From the NCBI RefSeq assembly GCF_003254625.1, contig NZ_QJRJ01000080.1, forward strand, positions 124,001 through 188,000: DNA of 64,000 bases, in the 5' to 3' direction. Below are positions 43,947-52,175 of the stretch, piece by piece. The notes below the pieces were generated by a model. The model did not search any database and had not been told where the DNA came from. It saw only the letters and a program-made list of their open reading frames with translations. Numbering within the stretch: position 1 is the first letter of the stretch; the number at the start of each line of letters is the position of its first letter. The stretch is from Flavobacterium ginsenosidimutans (lineage in GTDB: Bacteria; Bacteroidota; Bacteroidia; Flavobacteriales; Flavobacteriaceae). Position numbers and translations under genes: made by a program.

Positions 43947-44722
43947 GAAGACTTTTTCTTTTTGTTTTCGAGACTGGCTTTTAGCATCGACATTAAATCG
44001 TCACTTTGTTTATGCACGACTTTTAATTTTGGAGCTGCTTTTTGTGGTTTTCCTTTGGCTTTATTTTTAATAATATCCAAGAGCTTGGCGGTATATTCGT
44101 CTTTAAAACCAGAAATATCAAATTTCTCTGTCAGCTGATCAATTAATTTTTCTGCCATGTCCATTTCTTTTGTAGACTTTTTTGACATTGGCGGAAGCTT
44201 TAATTCTGCTGTGCTTCGAATTTCTTGCTCGAAACGAATTCGGTTTAAAACAATAACATTTTTGTACGGTTTTAAAATGGCCAGACTTTCTTTATTTCGC
44301 AGAACAAATCTTGTAACGCCCACTTTTCCAGAAGCTTCAAGCGCATCACGAAGCAATCCGTAGGCATTCATCGCGCCTTTGTCTGGTTCGAGATAATAGG
44401 GCTGTTCGTAATAAATACTTTGGATTTCTTTTTCGAAAGCAAAACTTTCAATATCAATTGTTTTAGTTTTAATGGCATCCGCGGCTTCAAAATCGGAATC
44501 TTCTAAAATGACATATTTGTCATCGAGTTTGTAGCCTTTCACAATGTTCGCAAAATCAACTTCTTTTCCTGTATCTTCATTTATACGTTTAAATTTGATA
44601 TTGGCGTAATCTTTCGCGTCAAGCATATCCATATCTAAACTGCTTTCCTGCACCGCCGAAAACATTTTTATCGGAATATTAATTAATCCAAAACTTACTG
44701 AACCTGTCCAAATCGCTCTCAT
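43943..44722 (-). CDS. ku: Ku protein for non-homologous end joining
   Basis: The 259-residue protein is the bacterial homodimeric Ku core. Features are RAIWTGSVSFGLINIPIKMFSAV at the N-terminus, FKRINEDTGKEVDFANIVKGY, YVILEDSDFEAADAIKTKTIDIESF and YYLEPDKGAMNAYGLLRDAL. A lysine-rich tail ends NKKKKSS. It binds broken DNA ends and recruits LigD. The gene faces ligD tail to tail with overlapping stop codons, an unusually tight arrangement for partners that are often co-directional. Confidence 0.96.
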   Translation of the reverse strand: MRAIWTGSVSFGLINIPIKMFSAVQESSLDMDMLDAKDYANIKFKRINEDTGKEVDFANIVKGYKLDDKYVILEDSDFEAADAIKTKTIDIESFAFEKEIQSIYYEQPYYLEPDKGAMNAYGLLRDALEASGKVGVTRFVLRNKESLAILKPYKNVIVLNRIRFEQEIRSTAELKLPPMSKKSTKEMDMAEKLIDQLTEKFDISGFKDEYTAKLLDIIKNKAKGKPQKAAPKLKVVHKQSDDLMSMLKASLENKKKKSS

Positions 44723-44848
44723 GGCTTTTGTTTTAAAATTGAATATTAAATTTAGCTAAGCCAAAAGACATAAACCTTACAAAATCAACGATTTGTTTTA
44801 TAAAATTCTTCTCAAAAATATCAACCGTAAGGTGATAAAAACAATTTC

Positions 44849-44882
44849 ACAATTCACAATTCACAATTCACCATTCACAATT
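44849..44882. repeat. Short tandem repeat of CACAATT units
   Basis: CACAATT/CACCATT units are repeated four to five times between the Ku promoter region and the end of the L,D-transpeptidase-like gene, overlapping the last bases of that gene. It is low-complexity DNA. Confidence 0.6.
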
Positions 44883-45480
44883 AATAATAAATATTCAGTA
44901 TTATTTTTGATTTCGAGCTATCGATAATTTTTTCCAATTTTTTAAAAAAAGCGTCACTAACCATTGGACAACCCTGACTATTATAAATATAATAATCCTG
45001 TTCTTCATCTGGCACGGCTGAATAAGGATGTAGTACAATGGCTCTTTTTTCGGCATTGCTATTCGATTCATCTAAACCAGAAAGTCTGTACGATTTGCCA
45101 AACATTCCTCGATACGATTTACCGATTACATAATTCCCTAAAGAAGTACATCTTGAATTAGGTTCGTTACTGAATTTTAATTCTCCTCTTCTATTTGTTT
45201 CAGAACCAGACCCGTTTGCAACGAGACCTTCTTCTAAAATTTTATTGTTTTCAAGATCGTAAACAAAAAACCGGTTTTTACCCGATTTGATTTTCATATC
45301 AATAAAAAAAGCAATTTTAGAATTGTAGGTATTATTTTTTGCAATAGCTGCTTTTACTTCTTCAATCTGTGCATTAAAACGTTCCATTTCTGGACTTAAA
45401 GGCGGTATTTCTTTTTTATTTTCATTTGGAGTTCCCAAAAAACCAATAAATAAAAATAAAGTCAAATTAAAGATTTTCAT
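44881..45480 (-). CDS. L,D-transpeptidase-like protein (YkuD_2 type)
   Basis: The 199-residue protein has a hydrophobic N-terminus (MKIFNLTLFLFIGFLG) that is probably a signal peptide. The catalytic region resembles the murein L,D-transpeptidase catalytic-domain family: FFVYDLENNKILEEGLVANGSGS, SLGNYVIGKSY, AIVLHPYSAVP (His151) and SQGCPMVSDAFF (Cys171). Such enzymes form or edit L,D-crosslinks in peptidoglycan, although this branch is less well studied. It stands alone between the metQ terminator and ku. It could be linked to wall metabolism, but it is not adjacent to the salvage locus. Confidence 0.85.
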   Translation of the reverse strand: MKIFNLTLFLFIGFLGTPNENKKEIPPLSPEMERFNAQIEEVKAAIAKNNTYNSKIAFFIDMKIKSGKNRFFVYDLENNKILEEGLVANGSGSETNRRGELKFSNEPNSRCTSLGNYVIGKSYRGMFGKSYRLSGLDESNSNAEKRAIVLHPYSAVPDEEQDYYIYNSQGCPMVSDAFFKKLEKIIDSSKSKIILNIYY

Positions 45481-45581
45481 AATAATTGTTCTTAGAAATT
45501 AACAGAACAAAATTAGTTTGCCGTTAAAAAACAAATTATCACTACAAGACTGAAAAACAACACAATACGACTTTTGTATAT

Positions 45582-45621
45582 AAAAAGAGACAGATGATTC
45601 TTCTATCATCTGTCTCTTTTT
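45582..45621 (-). terminator. Terminator of metNIQ
   Basis: AAAAAGAGACAGATGAT and ATCATCTGTCTCTTTTT form a 17-bp perfect stem with a 6-nt loop about 70 nt past the metQ stop. It is symmetric and can work both ways. Confidence 0.88.
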
Positions 45622-45623
45622 GT

Positions 45624-45687
45624 TTCAGGTTTCAAGTTTCAAGTTACAGGTTAAAAACTCATAACTTATAACTTATAACTCATAATT
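45624..45687. repeat. Short tandem repeats (TTTCAAG; ATAACTT)
   Basis: TTTCAAGTTTCAAGTTACAGG is followed by a block of ATAACTTATAACTTATAACT units between the metQ stop codon and the terminator. It is low-complexity DNA of a kind common in flavobacterial gaps. Confidence 0.55.
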
Positions 45688-45689
45688 GT

Positions 45690-46502
45690 TTACCATCCTT
45701 TTACAGCACCGCCTTTAAATTCTCGTTCAGCTGCTTTTTCTACTTCTGGAGATTGGAATGCTTGTAAAAACTGTTTTACTTTTTCTTCGTTTTTATTGTC
45801 TTCGCGGCTCACCACCAAATTTACATAAGGAGAATCTTTATCTTCAACAAACAAAGCGTCACGAGATGGAACCAATCCAGCAGCAGAAGCAAAAGTATTG
45901 TTGATGATTGCAATAGAAACATTTTGGTCGTCTAAGGCACGAGGCAATTGAGGAGCTTCTAATTCTAAAATTTTTAAGTTTTTAGGATTGCTCACAATGT
46001 CTGTTACTTTTGGCAATAAACCAACGCCCTCTTTTAATTTCAATAATCCGTTTTTCTGTAAAAGCAATAATGAACGCCCGCCGTTTGTTGGATCATTTGG
46101 AATAATAATGGTGCTTTCGTTTTTCAATTCAGAAAGGCTTTTTATTTTTTTAGAATATCCAGCAATCGGATAAACAAATGTATTTCCGATAATAGCCAAT
46201 TTGTAACCTCTTTGTTTTGATTGCTCGTCTAAATATGGTTTGTGCTGAAAAGCATTGGCATCAATATCACCTTGGCTTAAAGCTTCATTTGGAATTACAT
46301 AATCGTTAAAAGAAACCAATTCTACTTCTAAACCGAATTTTTCTTTGGCTACTTTTTTTGCTGCTTCAGCCACTTTTAATTCAGGTCCAGAAGCTACTCC
46401 TACTTTTATAAAATGAGGATCATTATTTTTACTTTTTCCGCAATTTGATAAAACAAGCGCCAAAGCCAAAACTCCAGCAGATTTTAAAATATTAAGTTTC
46501 AT
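45690..46502 (-). CDS. metQ: Methionine ABC transporter substrate-binding lipoprotein
   Basis: The 270-residue protein has the lipoprotein signal ALALVLSNCGKSKN (Cys near 22). It is a NlpA/MetQ-family binding protein, with IKVGVASGPELKVAEAAKKVAKEKFGLEVEL, FNDYVIPNEALSQGDIDANAFQHKPYLD and ELEAPQLPRALDDQNVSIAIINNTFA. It binds methionine (L or D) and delivers it to MetI. Third gene of metN-metI-metQ, 45 nt after metI, with a strong terminator behind. Control of the whole operon is suggested by the leader ORF before metN. Confidence 0.93.
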   Translation of the reverse strand: MKLNILKSAGVLALALVLSNCGKSKNNDPHFIKVGVASGPELKVAEAAKKVAKEKFGLEVELVSFNDYVIPNEALSQGDIDANAFQHKPYLDEQSKQRGYKLAIIGNTFVYPIAGYSKKIKSLSELKNESTIIIPNDPTNGGRSLLLLQKNGLLKLKEGVGLLPKVTDIVSNPKNLKILELEAPQLPRALDDQNVSIAIINNTFASAAGLVPSRDALFVEDKDSPYVNLVVSREDNKNEEKVKQFLQAFQSPEVEKAAEREFKGGAVKGW

Positions 46503-46547
46503 ATTTTTTTAATTGTAAAATGTTAATTATTAATTGTCAATTGATGA

Positions 46548-47201
46548 CTATCTATGATCAAATCTTTTTGATAATTTGTCTCCCGCAAACTGAATTATGA
46601 ATACTAAGATTACCAATAAAGCTAGAACAGAATTCATCGTTACAGCATCATAACCAATATATCCGTATTGATAACCAACTTGCCCTAATCCGCCTGCTCC
46701 AACAGCTCCACCCATTGCAGAATAACCAACAAGCGTGATTAAAGTAATTGAAGCCGCATTGATTAAAGATGGCAAAGCTTCTGGCAATAAAACTTTGTAA
46801 ACGATTTGGAATGGCGTTGCTCCTAATGCTCTTGCTGCCTCAATTAATCCTGACGGAAGACTTAGCAAGCTATTTTCGACCAAACGGGCAATAAACGGCG
46901 CTGCACCAATACTCAACGGAACCAGAGCCGCACTCACACCAATTGAAGTTCCAACAATGGCACGTGTAAACGGAATCATCCAAACGATTAAAATAATAAA
47001 TGGAATAGAACGAAAAACATTTACCACAACTGATAATGTTCTGTTTAAAACCGGCTGTTCTAAAATCTGGTTTTTACGAGTTAGAAACAATAAAATTCCT
47101 GTTGGAAGTCCCAATAAAAAACCGAAAAAGCCCGATACAAAAGTCATAACAATGGTTTCCCATGTTCCTTTTAACAATAAATCTATAATAGAATCAGACA
47201 T
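46548..47201 (-). CDS. metI: Methionine ABC transporter permease
   Basis: The 217-residue protein has five predicted helices and the binding-protein-dependent permease motif ALGATPFQIVYKVLLPEALPSLINA (EAA loop). The start MSDSIIDLLLKGTWETIVMTFVSGFFGF and the pattern YSAMGGAVGAGGLGQVGYQYGY are typical of MetI. It forms the membrane channel. Its start overlaps the metN stop by 8 nt, indicating translational coupling. Confidence 0.95.
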   Translation of the reverse strand: MSDSIIDLLLKGTWETIVMTFVSGFFGFLLGLPTGILLFLTRKNQILEQPVLNRTLSVVVNVFRSIPFIILIVWMIPFTRAIVGTSIGVSAALVPLSIGAAPFIARLVENSLLSLPSGLIEAARALGATPFQIVYKVLLPEALPSLINAASITLITLVGYSAMGGAVGAGGLGQVGYQYGYIGYDAVTMNSVLALLVILVFIIQFAGDKLSKRFDHR

Positions 47202-48225
47202 AACCTATAATTTCTGTTTTAATGTGTTTTGAATTAAAATATTGAATTGCTGCGTCGTAATTTTCGCGTTTACCTGAAAGTTCAATCAGCATTACACCAA
47301 AATTCACTTCGCCAGCCTGATCCATTTGTGCGCTTACAATTTTGAAATCGGTATCAAAAAGTCTTGAAACTTCTGAGATAACAGGCTCGTTAACCGATTT
47401 TCCTGTCATTTCCAGTTTCAATAACGGATTCAGATTTCCTTTGTCTTCTTTTTGTAATTTTTCCTGATAAACAGATGGTACTTCAATATGAAGCGAAGAA
47501 GAAATAAATTCTCTTGTCAGTTCATGTTTTGGATCTGCAAAAATTTCTCCAACACTTCCCTGCTCTATTAATTTTCCGTGACTAATTACCGCCACTTCAT
47601 CACAAATAGATTTTACAACTTCCATTTGGTGTGTAATCAATAAAACGGTAATATTTAGACGTTTGTTAATGTCTTTCAATAAATTTAAAATCGATCTTGT
47701 TGTTGCTGGATCAAGCGCGCTTGTAGCTTCATCACAAAGCAAGACTTTCGGATTATTTGCCAAAGTTCTTGCAATCGCAACTCTCTGTTTTTGTCCGCCC
47801 GAAAGACTTGCAGGATAATCGTTTGCTTTTTCTGCTAAACCAACCAATTGCAATAATTCTAAAACACGAGTTTTGATTTCAGCTTTTGAGGTTCCAGCCA
47901 ATTCTAACGGAAAAGCAACATTTTCGTAAACCGTTCTCGAAGAAAGTAAATTGAAATGCTGAAAAATCATTCCGATTTGTCTTCTTTCAATCGCCAATTC
48001 TGCGTTTGATAATTGCATCAAAGCTTTTCCGTCCACAATGATTTCGCCAGAAGTTGGCCTTTCCAACAAATTGACACAACGAATCAGCGTACTTTTTCCT
48101 GCTCCAGAAGTTCCAATTACACCAAAAATTTTCCCTTCAGGAACTCTAAGCGAGACATCAGACAAAGCAGCAACAATTCTGTCTTTCTGATGAAAAGTTT
48201 TGGTTACATTTTTTAATTCAATCAT
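47194..48225 (-). CDS. metN: Methionine ABC transporter ATP-binding protein
   Basis: ATG at 48225 is the start (343 residues, MIELKNVTKTFHQKDRIVAALSDV); the open frame upstream runs into the leader terminator. Walker A is GTSGAGKST, the signature is LSGGQKQRVAIARTLA, Walker B is VLLCDEATSALDPAT and the H-loop is LLITHQM. A C-terminal NIL domain (about 265-340) fits MetN, where it senses cytoplasmic methionine. First structural gene of metNIQ, about 20 nt after the leader terminator. Confidence 0.96.
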   Translation of the reverse strand: MIELKNVTKTFHQKDRIVAALSDVSLRVPEGKIFGVIGTSGAGKSTLIRCVNLLERPTSGEIIVDGKALMQLSNAELAIERRQIGMIFQHFNLLSSRTVYENVAFPLELAGTSKAEIKTRVLELLQLVGLAEKANDYPASLSGGQKQRVAIARTLANNPKVLLCDEATSALDPATTRSILNLLKDINKRLNITVLLITHQMEVVKSICDEVAVISHGKLIEQGSVGEIFADPKHELTREFISSSLHIEVPSVYQEKLQKEDKGNLNPLLKLEMTGKSVNEPVISEVSRLFDTDFKIVSAQMDQAGEVNFGVMLIELSGKRENYDAAIQYFNSKHIKTEIIGYV

Positions 48226-48243
48226 TTTTAAAAGTTTAAAAAC

Positions 48244-48279
48244 AAAAAAGCCTTTCAACTATATATGAAAGGCTTTTTT
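48244..48279 (-). terminator. Leader terminator (attenuator) before metN
   Basis: On the minus strand AAAAAAGCCTTTC and GAAAGGCTTTTTT form a 13-bp perfect stem with a 10-nt loop, followed by GTTTTT. It lies after the leader ORF (stop at 48298) and ends 18 nt before the metN start. An intrinsic terminator ahead of the first structural gene is the mark of attenuation. Confidence 0.85.
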
Positions 48280-48297
48280 GAAATAAATAACATTATT

Positions 48298-48393
48298 TTA
48301 TATATAAGCCAGATCAACAAATACCATAATAGCATCACAGCACATCATGCTGCAACGATAATAATTATTCATTTTCTGGTTCTCTTTGTTCAT
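48298..48393 (-). CDS. Met/Cys-rich leader peptide ORF of metNIQ
   Basis: A 31-codon ORF starting MNKENQKMNNYY, continuing RCSMMCCDAIMVFVD and ending LAYI before TAA. It holds five Met and three Cys codons, with MMCC in the centre, and is followed 18 nt later by a strong terminator and then metN. Stalling on Met or Cys codons would leave the end of the ORF free; GGCTT at 48306-48310 can pair with AAGCC in the 5' arm of the terminator and so could act as antiterminator. The model is inference, and no homolog is known to me. Confidence 0.6.
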   Translation of the reverse strand: MNKENQKMNNYYRCSMMCCDAIMVFVDLAYI

Positions 48394-48575
48394 AGCGAGT
48401 GCAAATTTAAATAGTTATTTTCAATTTTAACGTATAAATCGTTAAAACTTTTATTAACCTATCAATCTAGTAGGTTATTTTGAAATTTCAATAAAAAAAT
48501 TCCAAATTCCAATTTGAAGTTTTTCATTTTGGAATTTGGATTTTTTTTCAAGGATTCAGGATTGGGACTTAAAAA

Positions 48576-49583
48576 TTAATTATTCTGCTCTGAAATGGTT
48601 GACTTATTTAGTTTTATAACTCTGATTTTTTTATTTGTATTATCAGATATAAAAATACGATCGTCAAGTTGTGCAGTTCCTACAATTGTTCCAAAAGCAT
48701 TTTGCCCTAAAATATCAGAAGCGCTTAAAACTGCTTTGTAATTCATTTTAATAAACTCTTCTTTAGGGTATAATTTTAAATAAGACGCACTTCCAACATT
48801 TTCTGAAGTTACAGCCCAATCTTTGCTAAAAGATACTGCAATTGGTTTTATATCTACAAACTGTACTAGTTCTGGCTCGATAGGAGTTGTTAGTGAGCTT
48901 GTAGCATTCTTTTTAATATTGGCAATATTATAATACAAATAACTTTTAGCATCTCTTCCTGCTACAACCAAATTTCCTCCGTAAACATCAAGTGAATAAA
49001 CCTCTGTATATCCTTTTAAAGTATTTAATTTAGCAATTGGCTTTAAATCCCAAGTACTTGTTTCTGTAATTTGAGTAGCGTCAAGCACTTTTATGCTATT
49101 TTCTTTTTCTTTTACAAACACCAATCCGTCTTTGGCAACAACACCAAAAACGTGTACAAAAGTCTGCCACCATTGTCCGTTTCCAACGGTGCTGATTCCA
49201 GCATTTGTTATTTCGTCAAAAATAAATAATCTTGATTCGGTGCTTCCAATGTAAATTCGGCCATTATCTACACTAACCGATGTTAAACTCGTTAACGGAA
49301 TAATAGTTGTACCTTTTGTATATTCTTTAATCGTTTTAATATGTTCAAGGGTTAATGCATTAAAAATTTCTAAAACATTTCCGTTTATGACATATAATTT
49401 TTCATTTGATATTGCAATTCCTTTTGGATCAAAAGCTTCTGTACTTCCTGGAATATTTGCATTTGTAATAGAAGCTTCATCTGTTGGATAAAAATACGTG
49501 TAATCTTTTGTGGCAACATTATCATCTTTACTGCAATTTGTAAAAAAACAAATTACAAGAATAAGCGGCAAAATATGTTTCAT
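48576..49583 (-). CDS. Lipoprotein, probable beta-propeller-like, partner of the metzincin
   Basis: The start is set at the ATG at 49583 (335 residues), because MKHILPLILVICFFTNCSKDD is a lipoprotein signal and the start lies 14 nt after the metzincin stop. Repeating strands of the type GIAISNEKLYVINGNVLEIFN, VSVDNGRIYIGSTESRLFIFD and VVAKDGLVFVKEKENSIKVLD suggest a beta-propeller of YncE-like repeats. No catalytic motif is seen. It probably sits on the outer membrane and binds a protein or ligand. Co-transcription with the metalloprotease suggests a joint function, perhaps substrate recognition (inference). Confidence 0.7.
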   Translation of the reverse strand: MKHILPLILVICFFTNCSKDDNVATKDYTYFYPTDEASITNANIPGSTEAFDPKGIAISNEKLYVINGNVLEIFNALTLEHIKTIKEYTKGTTIIPLTSLTSVSVDNGRIYIGSTESRLFIFDEITNAGISTVGNGQWWQTFVHVFGVVAKDGLVFVKEKENSIKVLDATQITETSTWDLKPIAKLNTLKGYTEVYSLDVYGGNLVVAGRDAKSYLYYNIANIKKNATSSLTTPIEPELVQFVDIKPIAVSFSKDWAVTSENVGSASYLKLYPKEEFIKMNYKAVLSASDILGQNAFGTIVGTAQLDDRIFISDNTNKKIRVIKLNKSTISEQNN

Positions 49584-49597
49584 GAGTGATTTATAGT

Positions 49598-50812
49598 TTA
49601 GTTCCATTTTCCTTCACCTTTATATTTCAGCAAAAATGGATTTTTAGGATTAATAGTAAATACTGGTTTTTTATAAGTTCCTGTTACATAACTTGTTTTT
49701 GCATAGGTTTTTAAAACCTCTGGATCTGTAAAAGGAAGATCATTTAAATAAATTAAATACTTATAAAAATGAGTCAGCATTTCTTGTTGTCCTCCGCCTT
49801 CGCCACTATTGGCTAAATTACTGCTGTGGCTGAAACCAATATGATGCGAATATTCGTGCGACCAAACCGACATTTCTCCAACCCAATGTCCGGTTACATA
49901 TCCCGATTCCCATTGCGATGCTAGATTTCCTCCGCCCCAGGCAGAATCGCCGCCTACCATTGCCATCCAAACGGTTCTTTTATCTAGATAATTCCAATAT
50001 ATTTTTTCGATTTCTTCTTTCGAATAATAATCATAAACTCCATCGACATCATCAGCATTTCCGTGCCAATTAAAAGCGCCATTTATTTCCGTTCCTGCTG
50101 TAGTTGCCTGTTCTTGCTTATATCTATCAAAATTGGTAAAAGTGTCATAATACAAAGGATGGCTCAAAGCATAAGAATAATTGATGATCATGGTTATCGC
50201 TTCTTTTGCCAAAGCTGGATTCATTGGTAGAAATTTACCATATTCATTGATGTGATAGCCATCATGAAACTGAACTAAATGTGTTGATTTTATTTTTTTG
50301 AATTTTTGAAATAATGGATCATCAGATTCAACAGAAAATTCTATTGCTCCTGAAGAAAATCCTTCAATTTTATCAATCGTTACGGTATTTCCTGTTTCTA
50401 ACAAATAATCGTTTTTCTGCTCCGTTAAAGGTAATTTATGAAACGAACGATGAAAAGCTGGAACTTTTGAAAAACTGTAAATTAAAAATCGTTTATCATA
50501 ATTAGGCAGTTTTGCATACACTTTCACATTTGTCAATCCGACTGGAGAATAAAGCGAAACTTGTACAGAATCTTTTCCTTTTTGAATAACTTGAAATGGT
50601 TCATTTACTCTAAACCAGCGATCAGCTTTATTGTACATTATTGAAGGATCTTCATCATCTTCAAACATTGCCATTGGATGATTTCCGTCTGGTAAAGCTG
50701 TTGCATCAATGCTTGGCAGATAATTTGGCTGGTACGAATCGCTATCGTCACTACAGCCTAAAATTATACTTGAAAAAAGAGCAAGTAAAAAATAGTGAGT
50801 GTTTTTTCTCAT
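49598..50812 (-). CDS. Metzincin-type zinc metalloprotease lipoprotein
   Basis: The 404-residue protein has the lipoprotein signal LALFSSIILGCSDDSDS (Cys20). Its zinc site HEYSHHIGFSH (319-329) matches the metzincin consensus HExxHxxGxxH. The region before it is unlike known metzincins that I can name. The N-terminal part (about 70-170) looks beta-rich and could be an adhesion domain. It is probably anchored in the outer membrane and may cleave a host or environmental protein. It is first of a two-gene unit with the propeller-like lipoprotein. The substrate is unknown. Confidence 0.82.
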   Translation of the reverse strand: MRKNTHYFLLALFSSIILGCSDDSDSYQPNYLPSIDATALPDGNHPMAMFEDDEDPSIMYNKADRWFRVNEPFQVIQKGKDSVQVSLYSPVGLTNVKVYAKLPNYDKRFLIYSFSKVPAFHRSFHKLPLTEQKNDYLLETGNTVTIDKIEGFSSGAIEFSVESDDPLFQKFKKIKSTHLVQFHDGYHINEYGKFLPMNPALAKEAITMIINYSYALSHPLYYDTFTNFDRYKQEQATTAGTEINGAFNWHGNADDVDGVYDYYSKEEIEKIYWNYLDKRTVWMAMVGGDSAWGGGNLASQWESGYVTGHWVGEMSVWSHEYSHHIGFSHSSNLANSGEGGGQQEMLTHFYKYLIYLNDLPFTDPEVLKTYAKTSYVTGTYKKPVFTINPKNPFLLKYKGEGKWN

Positions 50813-50965
50813 TGTTAAGTAAGTAGGTTTGGGGTTAATTACGGTACAAAACTATCAATATGCTTTTTAAAAACAAGCATACTGAAAGAAAAGTATTAAA
50901 CCTAAATATATCCAAAGTAAGTTTTCCTTAACAGAAACTATACTTAACAGTCAGATTTTAAAGCT

Positions 50966-52087
50966 TTATAAGGTTAAATCTAAAGTCTCGATTTTAGACA
51001 AATCAGAATTGAATTGAACAAAACTTGCCGGAAAACCAGATTTAATTTTTCCAACTTTATTTTCCACACCAATTGCAGAAGCTACTCTTGTAGTTGCCAT
51101 TTTTATAGCTTCATCTGCCGAAACATTTAAATGATTATAAGCATTTTGCACAGCTTCTGTCATTGAAATTGTTGCTCCTGCAAGATTTCCATCTTCATTT
51201 CTATAGAAACCATCAACTAAATGAGCATCAAAATTGTCCCATTTGAAATTGGCAACCTTTCGTCCTAAAAATGTAGCATCGCTGATTAAGAAGAATTTTT
51301 CTTGTTTTAACTTATATGCAATTTTAGCAGCAGCATAATCGCAATGCATTCCGTCTAAAATTACTGGAGCATAAACTTTTTCGTTTTCAAAAACAGCTCC
51401 CACTAAACCTGGTTCGCGGTGACCAAATTGCGTCATGGCATTAAACAAATGCGTTACCAAATTTATTCCTTTCGAAAAATAGTGTTTTGCTTCTTTATGT
51501 GTTATCGTCGAATGTCCGATAGAAATTGTTATTCCACTCTCGATCAACATATTCAATTGTTCTTCAGTAAAACATTCTGGAGCAATGGTAATCACTTTTA
51601 TAACGTCTTTTCCTTTGCTGATAATTTCTTGAAGTTCTTCATCAGTAGGCTTTCTAACTTGATCTATACTGTGCGCGCCACGTCTTTCTGGATTTAAAAA
51701 TGGTCCTTCTAAATGCATTCCGATCACGCCATTCTGATGTTTTTTCATGTAATCGCGAACAGCTTCGATTCCTTGAAGAATAGTTTCTCTAGAAGAAGAA
51801 ATCAAACAAGGTAAAACGTGCGTTGTGCCGTATTTCATGCTGGCATCATAAATATCCTGAATCGTTTCTTCGTTTGGAGTCTGACTGAAATAATACTTTT
51901 CTCCGCCATTGATCTGGATATCTATAAATCCTGCCGAAAGATGATTTCCTTTTAAATCGATGCTTTTAATATCGTTTGGAATTTCTTTTTGTACCGAGAT
52001 AATAGTTCCATTTTCTACAATTACAACTCCATTTTCTATTATTTCTTCTCCTGTGTGTACGACAGCATTTATAATCGCTTGTTTCAT
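50966..52087 (-). CDS. nagA: N-acetylglucosamine-6-phosphate deacetylase
   Basis: The 373-residue protein is a metal-dependent amidohydrolase. Landmarks are AGFIDIQINGG, MHLEGPFLNPERRGAH (metal Glu), ISIGHSTITHKEAKHYF, LVTHLFNAMTQFGHREPGLVGAV (His site), VILDGMHCDY and LISDATFLG (catalytic Asp). It converts GlcNAc-6-phosphate to GlcN-6-phosphate and acetate in the cytoplasm. GlcNAc-6-phosphate is the product of MurQ, so this gene completes the MurNAc pathway even though it lies 15 kb from the salvage locus. It follows the outer-membrane protein gene by 88 nt. NagB is not in the window. Confidence 0.96.
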   Translation of the reverse strand: MKQAIINAVVHTGEEIIENGVVIVENGTIISVQKEIPNDIKSIDLKGNHLSAGFIDIQINGGEKYYFSQTPNEETIQDIYDASMKYGTTHVLPCLISSSRETILQGIEAVRDYMKKHQNGVIGMHLEGPFLNPERRGAHSIDQVRKPTDEELQEIISKGKDVIKVITIAPECFTEEQLNMLIESGITISIGHSTITHKEAKHYFSKGINLVTHLFNAMTQFGHREPGLVGAVFENEKVYAPVILDGMHCDYAAAKIAYKLKQEKFFLISDATFLGRKVANFKWDNFDAHLVDGFYRNEDGNLAGATISMTEAVQNAYNHLNVSADEAIKMATTRVASAIGVENKVGKIKSGFPASFVQFNSDLSKIETLDLTL

Positions 52088-52175
52088 TTTGTTTATTTCT
52101 TATAACATTCCAAAGTTAAATATTATAAGTTTTAACCGAAACAAAGTCGTTTTAAAATCGCCAGAAATAATTTGG

